From positions 276,808-340,807 of the forward strand of contig NZ_JAAAKV010000003.1 of assembly GCF_009905725.1 (NCBI RefSeq): a stretch of DNA of 64,000 nucleotides, read 5' to 3'. The translations under genes and the position numbers were made by a program. Below are positions 42,223 through 49,658 of this stretch, piece by piece. Every line of letters begins with the position of its first letter. Position 1 is the first letter of the stretch. The notes under the pieces were generated by a model that made no database searches, was not told where the DNA came from, and saw nothing but the letters and a program-made list of their open reading frames with translations. This stretch comes from Emticicia sp. CRIBPO. GTDB taxonomy: Bacteria; Bacteroidota; Bacteroidia; Cytophagales; Spirosomataceae.

Positions 42223-42972
42223 ATGAATCCAATTGAAACTGTAAGAAAATTTTACCCGAATGCCGAAACCACCATTGATACCGTCAACAAATTCCTGGAT
42301 GTGGTAGAGCATCTCCTGGGCTATAAAACCCACCAGCTGATGCATGCCGACTCCATGTGTTGTGATGATGTCAATTCTATCCAATACCCTCCCAGGGCTT
42401 ATGAAATGCTCGGTCCTTTCAGCATGGGTGGTCTGAACGGCTTTCCTTTTGCCGGGATAACCGGTATGAACGCCTTCGCCCACCATGTGCCTGAAGACGG
42501 TGCCGTCGTGGTTTTTTATGCTCCTCACATCGGCATTACCCATGATGGAAAAATAGGGGAGATCAGCCGGATAGGGCAATCGGCCAATTCTGCCTGCTGC
42601 GGTGCGGCCAGGGGGGCTCTGGCTAAATTGCTGGCCAATGAGATCGTGGAGGGCCACATGTCAGACATGGACTACCAGATGAATACCATTGAGCAGATAT
42701 TTCTGAGGCAGGCTGACAGGATCATCCGGGCCGAAAACCAGGTGTTTGAAGCTACTGAAGTGATGTATGAGGCGATTGACGAAAGAATACAGGAACTGGT
42801 AGCAAAGACCAGCTATCCCTGCAGGCATGTGATCCTGATCGGAGGTATTTTTATCAACGGAGATAAGGATATGGGTTCATTCTGTTCCTACAAACGGTTT
42901 GAGTACCTGGATCTGCAGACCAACGAAAGAACGAGCATGATGAAGGAATTCTATGAACATCAACCCGTCTGA
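42223..42972 (+). CDS. LCIB-type (theta-class) carbonic anhydrase-like protein
   Basis: A 249-residue cytoplasmic protein (no signal). It matches the LCIB/LCIC and diatom theta-carbonic-anhydrase pattern as I know it: HADSMCCDDVNSIQYPP with a Cys-x-Asp unit (Cys46/Cys47, Asp48), GLNGFPFAGITGMNAFAHHV, VFYAPHIGITHDGKIG (His102), and GQSANSACCGAARGALA (Cys125/Cys126). The zinc ligands of this class are Cys, His, Cys, with an Asp next to the first Cys; all can be placed. A C-terminal VILIGGIFINGDKD then SYKRFEYLDL also fits. Expected reaction: CO2 hydration, though several relatives are inactive alone. It follows the bestrophin gene by 18 nt. Confidence 0.8.
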   Translation: MNPIETVRKFYPNAETTIDTVNKFLDVVEHLLGYKTHQLMHADSMCCDDVNSIQYPPRAYEMLGPFSMGGLNGFPFAGITGMNAFAHHVPEDGAVVVFYAPHIGITHDGKIGEISRIGQSANSACCGAARGALAKLLANEIVEGHMSDMDYQMNTIEQIFLRQADRIIRAENQVFEATEVMYEAIDERIQELVAKTSYPCRHVILIGGIFINGDKDMGSFCSYKRFEYLDLQTNERTSMMKEFYEHQPV

Positions 42973-43032
42973 AACGGAATCATTCTTTCAGATTGGCGGT
43001 TTTATTTATTTCCGATCTTACCGAATTAAAAT

Positions 43033-43920
43033 ATGTCTAATATCAATCTTATTATAGAAGAAAGGCCGCACAACATCGGCAATTTCATGGTGGGGCGTCT
43101 CCTGCCTTTCAGAGGCAAAAGAATGGTGGGGCCGTTCATTTTTATTGACCATATGGGCCCTGCTCAAATGAATGACCACCAGAACATTGATGTGGCTCCG
43201 CATCCGCATATCGGTTTGTCGACCCTTACTTTTCTTTTTGAGGGCAACATGATGCACAAGGATACTCTGGGCACTTCGGTGGAAATCAAACCCGGACAGG
43301 TCAACTGGATGACCGCCGGAAAAGGCATTGTGCATTCTGAAAGGACCCCTGAGTATCTCAGACACTCAGAAAAAATGCTTCACGGCCTTCAGATCTGGAT
43401 TGCCCTGCCTAAGGACCTTGAACAGATGGAGCCTTCGTTTTTTCATGCTGATGAAGAAGAAATTCCTGCCTGGGAAGAAGAGGGTATTGCGTATAAACTC
43501 ATTGCGGGAACTGTCCTCGGACATACTTCGCCTGTACCCGTCTATAGTCCTTTATACCTGCTTGAACTGAAAAGTACAGGGCAGCAGACCGTAAAGCTGG
43601 GAGATCACCTTTTCGGGGAATCGGCTTTGTATATCCTTGAAGGGGGGATTGAAAGTGAAGGGGCTGTTTTTGAGCCTAAAAGAATACTGGTGGCGAAAGA
43701 CAGTACCTTGTGTGAATTTACCATGCTGGCCAATACCACCATTTACATTTTCGGAGGGGAGCCTTTTCCTGAGGAGCGGTTGATTTTCTGGAACTTTGTA
43801 GCTACCAGCCGCGAACTGATCGAAGATGCCAAGACCAAATGGCTGGAACAGACTTTCCCGAAAATTGAAGGTGAAACTGATTTTGTGCCGTTACCACCGC
43901 CTGTTTTACCTCAGAAATAA
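43033..43920 (+). CDS. Pirin-family protein
   Basis: A 295-residue double-cupin protein. The N-terminal cupin holds the metal site in FIDHMGPAQMNDHQNIDVAP then HPHIGLSTLTFLFEGNMMHK, with later ligands around TAGKGIVHSER; the C-terminal cupin is weaker (HLFGESALYILEGGIE). Bacterial pirins are quercetin dioxygenase-like enzymes or redox-responsive regulators of partner proteins. It follows the LCIB-type gene by 60 nt on the same strand and may belong to its transcript; its stop nearly abuts the convergent YdeI-like gene. Confidence 0.87.
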   Translation: MSNINLIIEERPHNIGNFMVGRLLPFRGKRMVGPFIFIDHMGPAQMNDHQNIDVAPHPHIGLSTLTFLFEGNMMHKDTLGTSVEIKPGQVNWMTAGKGIVHSERTPEYLRHSEKMLHGLQIWIALPKDLEQMEPSFFHADEEEIPAWEEEGIAYKLIAGTVLGHTSPVPVYSPLYLLELKSTGQQTVKLGDHLFGESALYILEGGIESEGAVFEPKRILVAKDSTLCEFTMLANTTIYIFGGEPFPEERLIFWNFVATSRELIEDAKTKWLEQTFPKIEGETDFVPLPPPVLPQK

Positions 43921-43921
43921 C

Positions 43922-44563
43922 TTATTTCCTGACGTACTTCCAGTTCCTGATTTTGCCTTCAGCCATCCATTCGATGGCCTGAAGAAGCCTCTTTTTGCGG
44001 GTATCTTGTGATTTGGCTTCGGTTATCCAGTCGACGTAATCCTTCTTGTTGGAATAGCTGAAATTTGAGAAAGTGGCTGCTGCCTCTTCATTCCGGGCCA
44101 GTTCTTCTGTCAGATCATCGGGAATGACCAATGTTCTGGAGGCTGCGGGTACCGATGTTTTAGGCTTTTCAGTTTTAAGGGTGCTGTTGGTTTCCATCGC
44201 ATGCCTGATATACCGGGAGAGGATCTCCGGAGAGGGGAGGTCTTCTATGGCCGTAATTCTTCCCAGGTGTCCCATTGATGTCTTGCCTACGTCTTCCAGG
44301 ATATTTTCGGGATCATTCATGTCTTTGGCATTCCAGAACCCAAACGAGCAATGGGCCTTGAATGCCGCCATGCTGCACAGGATCTTTTTATTATACTCAA
44401 AATGCGGGAATCCCCATTTGATGGTTTCTGTCACTTCAGGGCAATTGGCGTGCACCAGCTCTCTCAGGTATTCCAGTATGGGTTTGGCAAATGGTGCAGC
44501 TTTCAGGATATAGGCGTCTATGCCGGGGTGTTTCATTGGTGATTCAGGTTTTTTCAGAGACAT
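43922..44563 (-). CDS. YdeI-like DUF1801 / OmdA-type protein
   Basis: A 213-residue cytoplasmic protein. Residues ~10-125 form a DUF1801/YdhG-like domain (GIDAYILKAAPFAKPILEYL, CPEVTETIKWGFPHFEY, CSMAAFKAHCSFGFWNAK), and the C-terminal part is the OmdA/YdeI domain with VPDDLTEELARNEEAAATFS-like text and YVDWITEAKSQDTRKKRL. These proteins are common and poorly understood; links to stress and antimicrobial-peptide tolerance have been reported for some. Its stop is 2 nt from the stop of the convergent pirin gene. Confidence 0.82.
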   Translation of the reverse strand: MSLKKPESPMKHPGIDAYILKAAPFAKPILEYLRELVHANCPEVTETIKWGFPHFEYNKKILCSMAAFKAHCSFGFWNAKDMNDPENILEDVGKTSMGHLGRITAIEDLPSPEILSRYIRHAMETNSTLKTEKPKTSVPAASRTLVIPDDLTEELARNEEAAATFSNFSYSNKKDYVDWITEAKSQDTRKKRLLQAIEWMAEGKIRNWKYVRK

Positions 44564-44655
44564 TCAGATTAACTTTAGTTTCGTTATCCAGATACGCTAT
44601 CTGCATAACGAAAAGTATACCGGCCGGAAAAGCGGAGAACAGGAACGGGGAGTGA

Positions 44656-44949
44656 TTAATGTGAAGTACTCGTTCTCAATAACTCAAGACTCCTGCTAAA
44701 GTCAGTCCGGCTTACGATTCCGATACACTCATCCTTCAAAAAAATACTGACTTCTTCTCCTTGTTTCAGAAGACGCAGCCGTCCTTTGAAAGCCTGGGAT
44801 TCATCCATACTGAGAAAATCCAGCAGCTTTTTCCCTGATTCTCTTCTGCAGGCCTGTTCATCGTCCTGATCAAGAATGACCAGCCTGATCTTTTTTCCTT
44901 CCTTTTCGAAAGCAAAAGTATAATTTTTAGTCAGTCGATGATGCAGCAT
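44656..44949 (-). CDS. Small protein overlapping the M48 peptidase gene, unknown function
   Basis: A 97-residue charged protein (MLHHRLTKNYTFAFEKEGKK, then IRLVILDQDDEQACRRESGK and ECIGIVSRTDFSRSLELLR). The repeated beta-strand-like segments and charge suggest a small soluble domain; no family was recognised. It overlaps the end of the M48 peptidase gene by 23 nt on the same strand, so translational coupling and a functional link with the peptidase are likely. A shorter version starting at a later codon cannot be excluded. Confidence 0.6.
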   Translation of the reverse strand: MLHHRLTKNYTFAFEKEGKKIRLVILDQDDEQACRRESGKKLLDFLSMDESQAFKGRLRLLKQGEEVSIFLKDECIGIVSRTDFSRSLELLRTSTSH

Positions 44950-47002
44950 TATTTTTCAGCTTAGATTGAAAATCAAGTAAATCTTTCTTTGCAATGTAAA
45001 TTTGGTTAAAAATCAGGTAACGATAAATATTTATACATTCAAATAATTTCGAAGTGGCGTCATTATCATAGTTTTCATCTTCAAAATAGACCCGTTCTTT
45101 GGAAAGATAATCGTTTAAAGTACTTTTTACAGTATCATTTATCGAATAAGACATGTCTGCGTCAAGCATTTTTCTGATTTCTTTCTTTAAATCCTCTTCC
45201 GGAGTTTTCATATCGGTAATCCCTTCCTCGATTTTTGAAAAAGAGGTAGTAACACTCATAAAATGGGTGTGATCCATAATATTGGAATAAACCTGATATT
45301 TCCTTTCAAGGTCTGCATTCAGGTCTTTTAGGTCCTGATACTTTGAGAGCAATTCCCTTGACAAAGATTGCTGCTCAGACAGGTGATAGAAGTATATAAA
45401 GATATCTTCATCAAGTTTTCTGACAGTCTCTTTGATGCCAGTTAATTCTTTTTCAAGTCGTGAAATGAGGTTTCCGGCCTCTCCTGCGTTGTATTTAACT
45501 CCATCGTAATCAAAGGTTTTGATTTTATATTCACCGGACTGTATTTGCCTGAGAACGGAAACATCTCTTTCCAACGAAATTTCAGTAGCAGACAAATCTG
45601 TATTTTCATCACTGAAGAGTTCTCTGGCATCTTTTTTATGATCAGATATATTACTGATGATTTCTTCCAGATTCAGGTCAGGAATATCTTTGTTGTCATA
45701 ATAACCATTGTAAACAGGCTCAAAACCGTTTTCTCTGAATTGCCGGACAAAATCCTGTTCGAATATTTCGTGGTTGTCATAAGTTACTTTTTCCGTGTAA
45801 TCGACATTTTGAAATAACTTTTCAGTAATCAGAGCCTGGATATATTCGATATTTTGAAACAATACTGAGGCCGGTCTTGTATCCGGATGGCGTTCGGGAA
45901 TATTCAGTCTTTCAAGCTCTTTTACCCGGTCGTCAGTCCCCGGGTGTGAGGCCCACTGGTTTTTGATGACCAATTTTGATTTATCAAACTTGCCGAGAAT
46001 GTCCGAAGTCACCTGCGGCAGGTCATGCTGGAGGGGGAGATTATTTTCTTTGGCGAGAAAATTCAATACAAGTTTCTGATGACTGAAAATGTTTTTTGTA
46101 ATTACCGATTCACTGATTTTACCGTTATAATAGTTAATTACTTCGTTGTAGGAATGATCAGCGATATCAAGTCTCAGGAGCGATGTAACTAAAGGCTTTG
46201 ATCCCGCCACGCAAGCAGCTACTTCGTCGGCGTGAAACTCCATTTCCCTTGATAATGCCATATAGCTTATATTGACTATTTCATAAACCTTCTGGAGAAT
46301 TTTTTGAATGCCCTTGAGAATCTTCATGGCAAGGCCGATAAAAAAATTGAAATAACTGTTGATGCCGGCCCATTTTCCCGCCAGGTTTTCAAAAGAGTCG
46401 TTGTCATACAGCATATTATGAATCACCATGTTGACATTGTAAACATAACTGCCGACTTTCATGGTACGCTGTGAAAAGTGCCCGAATTCGTGAGCAAGAA
46501 TAGCTTTGAATTCGCTAACAGTGGTGACATTGACCAGCCCCAATCCGATCTGAAGGTTTTTCCTTATCGGGAAAAACATACTCCAGAAACTGGAATCATA
46601 AAAAACCGAAGCATTAACCTCAGGCGACAAATAAATTTTTTTCGGAAAGTCAGTCTTTACTTCCTTTACGATAGATTCAATGAATCCGAAAAGTTCAGGC
46701 TGTTCTTCCCGATTGATTTCAGTCAGATGAGAAATATCGTTGGTATGTCTTTTAAAAATGAATTTGATCAGAAATATTATAATCAAAAGCCCCATGCTGA
46801 TCAGGCCGGCTCCGATCATTAATGTTATGCCGGTCACCTTTGCCGCGATAATTACACCTCCTGCAAAACCGAAAAGACCTGTAAGCAGAATTGCAGCAGT
46901 AACAAGCAATAAATAGGTAAGTATGAAAAAAATAATTGCCCCAATGGCTTTAAAAGTCATTTTTTTGAAATTTTCTGAAATTGCAGCAGTTCTTTGTTCC
47001 AT
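44927..47002 (-). CDS. Membrane-bound M48-family metallopeptidase with long C-terminal extension
   Basis: A 691-residue protein. Two strong membrane helices span about residues 18-50 and 55-84. The zinc site HEFGH is at 171-175 (AILAHEFGHFSQRTM), with the third ligand Glu in LSREMEFHADEVAACV, as in HtpX/Ste24-type peptidases that work on the membrane or in its vicinity. The ~350 residues after the peptidase core are unusual: acidic and helical (IEEGITDMKTPEEDLKKEI and similar), probably coiled-coil and cytoplasmic. The small 97-residue gene overlaps its 3' end. The upstream region holds one copy of the TTAATATACGAAG motif. Confidence 0.85.
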   Translation of the reverse strand: MEQRTAAISENFKKMTFKAIGAIIFFILTYLLLVTAAILLTGLFGFAGGVIIAAKVTGITLMIGAGLISMGLLIIIFLIKFIFKRHTNDISHLTEINREEQPELFGFIESIVKEVKTDFPKKIYLSPEVNASVFYDSSFWSMFFPIRKNLQIGLGLVNVTTVSEFKAILAHEFGHFSQRTMKVGSYVYNVNMVIHNMLYDNDSFENLAGKWAGINSYFNFFIGLAMKILKGIQKILQKVYEIVNISYMALSREMEFHADEVAACVAGSKPLVTSLLRLDIADHSYNEVINYYNGKISESVITKNIFSHQKLVLNFLAKENNLPLQHDLPQVTSDILGKFDKSKLVIKNQWASHPGTDDRVKELERLNIPERHPDTRPASVLFQNIEYIQALITEKLFQNVDYTEKVTYDNHEIFEQDFVRQFRENGFEPVYNGYYDNKDIPDLNLEEIISNISDHKKDARELFSDENTDLSATEISLERDVSVLRQIQSGEYKIKTFDYDGVKYNAGEAGNLISRLEKELTGIKETVRKLDEDIFIYFYHLSEQQSLSRELLSKYQDLKDLNADLERKYQVYSNIMDHTHFMSVTTSFSKIEEGITDMKTPEEDLKKEIRKMLDADMSYSINDTVKSTLNDYLSKERVYFEDENYDNDATSKLFECINIYRYLIFNQIYIAKKDLLDFQSKLKNNAASSTD

Positions 47003-47042
47003 ACATTAATGATTATTTTGGCTCTAAAATAAAATCAAAATT

Positions 47043-47055
47043 TTAATATACGAAG
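47043..47055. repeat. Recurring motif TTAATATACGAAG (copy 3)
   Basis: Identical to the copies upstream of the tandem exported paralogues, here 41 nt upstream of the M48 peptidase start. Confidence 0.6.
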
Positions 47056-47124
47056 AGTCAGGCATTTTTTATTCATGAATATTGGGGGTTAACAGGGATT
47101 CTAATTTGTCCATGTATATTTTAA

Positions 47125-47155
47125 CAAAAATAGCCGGGTAAATCACCCGGCTATT
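47125..47155 (-). terminator. Intrinsic terminator after the thioredoxin-like gene pair
   Basis: Minus-strand 11-bp perfect stem AATAGCCGGGT with ACCCGGCTATT and a five-base loop, then TTTTG. It begins 27 nt after the stop at 47182. Confidence 0.9.
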
Positions 47156-47181
47156 CATATTTTTAACGCAAAGGAAGTTGA

Positions 47182-47805
47182 TCACACACTTTTCCACTTG
47201 ATACCACAACCCACTGCCCTGACAGAGGGTGTAGAAACCTCTTTGTTGGCAATGATTTCTTCTATCGCTGTTTCAATGTACTTTTTTGTGGCCGCGGCCC
47301 CATCCTGTGAGTTGTTGTCAATGGCTCCGGCATAAACCAGTTTAAACCCGTTGCTTTCCTTTTTAACCAGGAAAGTATGAGGAGTGTTGGTTGCTCCGAA
47401 TGCTTTCACAATTTCCTGACTCTCGTCTATCAGATAAGGGAAACCGTAGTTTTTGGCCTTTGCTCTTTGCTGCATGGCCGTGTAGGAGTCGCCGGGAGAG
47501 CGTTCTCCGTCGTTGGCCTGGATAGCTATCACCGGAAAACCTTTGCTTTCAAACTTTTTGTGAAGGTCAATGATGCGGTCTTCGTAGGCTTTTGCCACAG
47601 GGCAGGTATTGCAGGTGAAAGTAATGATATAGCCTTTTACCTCTTTGTTCATGCCCATTGACACTTTTTTGCCGTCAACGTTTTTCAGTTCAAAATCCTT
47701 TACATAATCTCCGATTTTGTAACCTCCTGCCGGAAATCCGAGGCTCATCGTCAACAAGGCCACTAAAACGGCCATGGCAGACATGGTCTTTTTCATAAAT
47801 TTCAT
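47182..47805 (-). CDS. Exported thioredoxin-fold (AhpC/TSA-like) protein
   Basis: A 207-residue protein with a signal peptide (residues 1-25, MKFMKKTMSAMAVLVALLTM onward). The mature domain has a CxxC centre in ITFTCNTCPVAKAYEDRI, then FPVIAIQANDGERSPGD and FGATNTPHTFLVKKE with the cis-Pro, matching redoxin/peroxiredoxin-like proteins. It starts 4 nt inside the stop of the upstream TlpA gene (ATGA overlap), so both are made together, likely for periplasmic thiol redox. A terminator follows. Confidence 0.88.
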   Translation of the reverse strand: MKFMKKTMSAMAVLVALLTMSLGFPAGGYKIGDYVKDFELKNVDGKKVSMGMNKEVKGYIITFTCNTCPVAKAYEDRIIDLHKKFESKGFPVIAIQANDGERSPGDSYTAMQQRAKAKNYGFPYLIDESQEIVKAFGATNTPHTFLVKKESNGFKLVYAGAIDNNSQDGAAATKKYIETAIEEIIANKEVSTPSVRAVGCGIKWKSV

Positions 47806-48293
47806 TGTTTATATTGTTTAACGAGTAAATTCAATTCTGTCTCATTCAATGGTTTTTCTATAAAATGCCTGAGCTTTTTCTGATTGTTCAGTATCAGCGT
47901 CATCGGCACAGCTCCCGGCCATTCAGGGGTAAGCTTGTCTACCCAGCTTTCAAGCTCCGGTTCATTGAGCAAAACCACTTTTGACCTGATCTTATTTTTA
48001 GCCACAAAGGGTTTCAGTTTGCTGTTCAAATCACTGAAATAATCCATGCTTACGAGAATAACCCTGATTTTTTCAGTTTTGTAGGTGCTGTTCAGTCTTT
48101 CAAAATAAGGAAGCTCTTTGACACAGGGAGCACACCAGGTAGCCCAGAAATTCACTATTCTCAGGGTGTCATCGTCCCTTTTCAGCATTTTCTCCAGCTC
48201 ATCAAATTTGATTGCCTTCACACTTTGGGCCGATGCTACCGGCATCACAAAAAGACTCAGTATAAAAGCGACGATCCATTTTGATTTTATCAT
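47802..48293 (-). CDS. TlpA-type periplasmic thioredoxin
   Basis: A 163-residue protein starting at ATG 48293 (MIKSKWIVAFILSLFVMPVA, a signal peptide ending ASAQ); the frame is open 40 codons further upstream, but that part has no typical start and lies in the structured intergenic region. The redox centre is NFWATWCAPCVKELPYFERL (CxxC) with the cis-Pro region PGAVPMTLILNN. TlpA-like proteins keep periplasmic thiols reduced or serve cytochrome maturation. It overlaps the next gene by 4 nt. Confidence 0.88.
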   Translation of the reverse strand: MIKSKWIVAFILSLFVMPVASAQSVKAIKFDELEKMLKRDDDTLRIVNFWATWCAPCVKELPYFERLNSTYKTEKIRVILVSMDYFSDLNSKLKPFVAKNKIRSKVVLLNEPELESWVDKLTPEWPGAVPMTLILNNQKKLRHFIEKPLNETELNLLVKQYKQ

Positions 48294-48404
48294 TTCTCCG
48301 GAAAAGATTGGTTTTAAGACGAAATTTAAAAAATAACGACCACAATCAACAATAATTATGCTCTGAATACGAAGTATGGGGAAGAAGAAATTTGGGAGGT
48401 TCAG

Positions 48405-48436
48405 ATAAAACACTTCCCCCGGAAACCGGGGGAGTG
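48405..48436 (-). terminator. Strong GC-rich terminator in the gene-poor region
   Basis: Arms CACTTCCCCCGG (48411-48422) and CCGGGGGAGTG (48426-48436) with an AAA loop; on the minus strand TTTTATC follows. It is more than 570 nt after the nearest upstream minus-strand gene, so it likely ends a separate transcript. Confidence 0.75.
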
Positions 48437-48854
48437 TGCTCTTTTAACCTTTTAACTCTTTCAAACTCGAAGAGTTAACAGGTCTGATGCTTTTTGGACG
48501 AATCCAGGTTTCGGTAGTTGCGGGTGTATGTAAGTAATACGTAAAACTGAATACATTTTGAAGCCCGGAAGATGGATTCCCGGCTCAAAATGTTTTCTTT
48601 TTAAACAAAGTCCCCGGAAACCGGGTCGTTGTCTGTTTTGCAATTTTCCTTTACCGCTAAGGTCAAAGAAAAGAGCTTAAACCAAAGATTTTAAAAATCT
48701 TTATTTTCATTCAGCCATTACAGCTGAAAATGTCTTTTAACTTCATATCAGGATATTAAACCTGAGACATCAGGTTTTTGCGAACTGAAATAACGGCGGG
48801 AAGAACGGATTCTTCCACCTTCCATGGCTATGTTTGTTTTTGAAGTTATTGGCA

Positions 48855-48862
48855 CAAAGTTA
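48855..48862 (-). promoter_or_regulatory. Candidate -7 element of the structured RNA
   Basis: Minus-strand TAACTTTG inside the gene-poor region; no clear upstream TTTG box. Confidence 0.4.
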
Positions 48863-49009
48863 AGGGCCAAATTCTTTTCGATTGGCTTTTTTGAGGCTTT
48901 ATCCTTGAAAATGCAGTGTATTTCTTCTTTTTCTACAATTTTTTTTGAATAGGGTTATAAAATGAATAACCCTTGTGTCTTGCGTATAGCATTCAAAATA
49001 AACCGGGGT

Positions 49010-49639
49010 TCAGATCGACTGAGCCTTTTTAATCACTTTGATCACCCTTTTCTGTTTACTTTCCTTATCTATATCGGAGATTCTAGAAGTCAGGGTTTGT
49101 ATAAAACGCTCTTTGGTGGCCTTAGTGATAAAAGGCAAAGCCCGTTCGGCGTACATCGGAAGCTGATTGACCGGACTCGTCAGAAGCTGTTCTTTTAACA
49201 ACTCAAAGGCATCTGAGTGGTATTTTTCCAGTGAGCACAAGTCGATCAGGATATTGACGGCATAATCTTTCGTAATGACCGAACCGCTGTTGGCAGCCAG
49301 GATGATTTCAGGCAACGATTCAAAAATCAGTTCCGGGTTTTGAAGTGTGATGGTTTGCAGGGCTGTCATGGCACCCCATTGCAGGCGGTTGTTTTTAGAC
49401 TTTAATAAGCCCAGAAAGATGCCGGAGTAAGGAGAAAGCAACGAGGGGTTCAGCGTCCCGGTTTCATATAGGACCTTGATGGCGTCATTCTGAATGTCTT
49501 TATTTTTGTGTTTCAGCAGGTCAATGAGTTCTTTTACAGCCCCGGTGTCGGATTGAGCAGCTATTTTTGCGGCAAGTTCCTGGTTCGGAACCTCGTCTCT
49601 GCGGCCCAGTGAGCTGGCCAGCTGACTTTCAATGTTCAT
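49010..49639 (-). CDS. HEAT-repeat protein
   Basis: A 209-residue all-helical protein. Repeats of about 40 residues are seen: GAVKELIDLLKHKNKDIQND then AIKVLYETGTLNPSLLSPYS, GIFLGLLKSKNNRLQWGAMT, EIILAANSGSVITKDYAVNI and MYAERALPFITKATKERF. HEAT proteins are scaffolds for protein or nucleic-acid binding. The AlkZ-like glycosylase gene ends 19 nt upstream on the same strand, so the two are probably one transcript. HEAT-like folds also occur in the AlkD glycosylase group, but no catalytic residues of AlkD can be placed here, so no enzymatic role is claimed. Confidence 0.72.
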   Translation of the reverse strand: MNIESQLASSLGRRDEVPNQELAAKIAAQSDTGAVKELIDLLKHKNKDIQNDAIKVLYETGTLNPSLLSPYSGIFLGLLKSKNNRLQWGAMTALQTITLQNPELIFESLPEIILAANSGSVITKDYAVNILIDLCSLEKYHSDAFELLKEQLLTSPVNQLPMYAERALPFITKATKERFIQTLTSRISDIDKESKQKRVIKVIKKAQSI

Positions 49640-49658
49640 GTTGGTATCAGTGAATATT

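Larger units (their letters stand above)
48405..48862 (-). ncRNA. Candidate structured small RNA (or leader) upstream of tlpA
   Basis: Putative transcript from the -7-like TAACTTTG at 48855-48862 to the GC-rich terminator at 48405-48436, on the minus strand, about 440 nt. It contains several stable hairpins and near its 5' end a 25-codon frame at 48748-48825 (starting MEGGRIRSS, ending SGLIS), which could be a leader peptide. Reported as a candidate only; no known RNA family was recognised. Confidence 0.4.
48294..49009. other. 716-base gene-poor region with many inverted repeats
   Basis: No convincing protein gene of normal size. At least seven inverted repeats occur: near 48411-48436, 48465-48490 (AACTCTT pairs AAGAGTT), 48545-48600 (ACATTTTGA pairs TCAAAATGT with GC-rich inner arms), 48610-48630, 48708-48732, 48758-48777 and 48951-48973 (AGGGTTAT pairs ATAACCCT). 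The strongest reads as an intrinsic terminator for the minus strand. A minus-strand TAACTTTG at 48855-48862 could start a transcript of about 440 nt ending there. tmRNA, RNase P and SRP signatures were looked for and not found. Confidence 0.5.

Noticed and set aside
48951-48973. Hairpin AGGGTTAT / ATAACCCT as a terminator
   Set aside because: No T-run follows on either strand; kept only as one of several inverted repeats.
48294-49009. tmRNA, RNase P RNA or SRP RNA
   Set aside because: Diagnostic sequences (tmRNA ends, GGTAAGAGC of RNase P, GGAAGCAGC of SRP) were looked for on both strands and are absent or only loosely matched.
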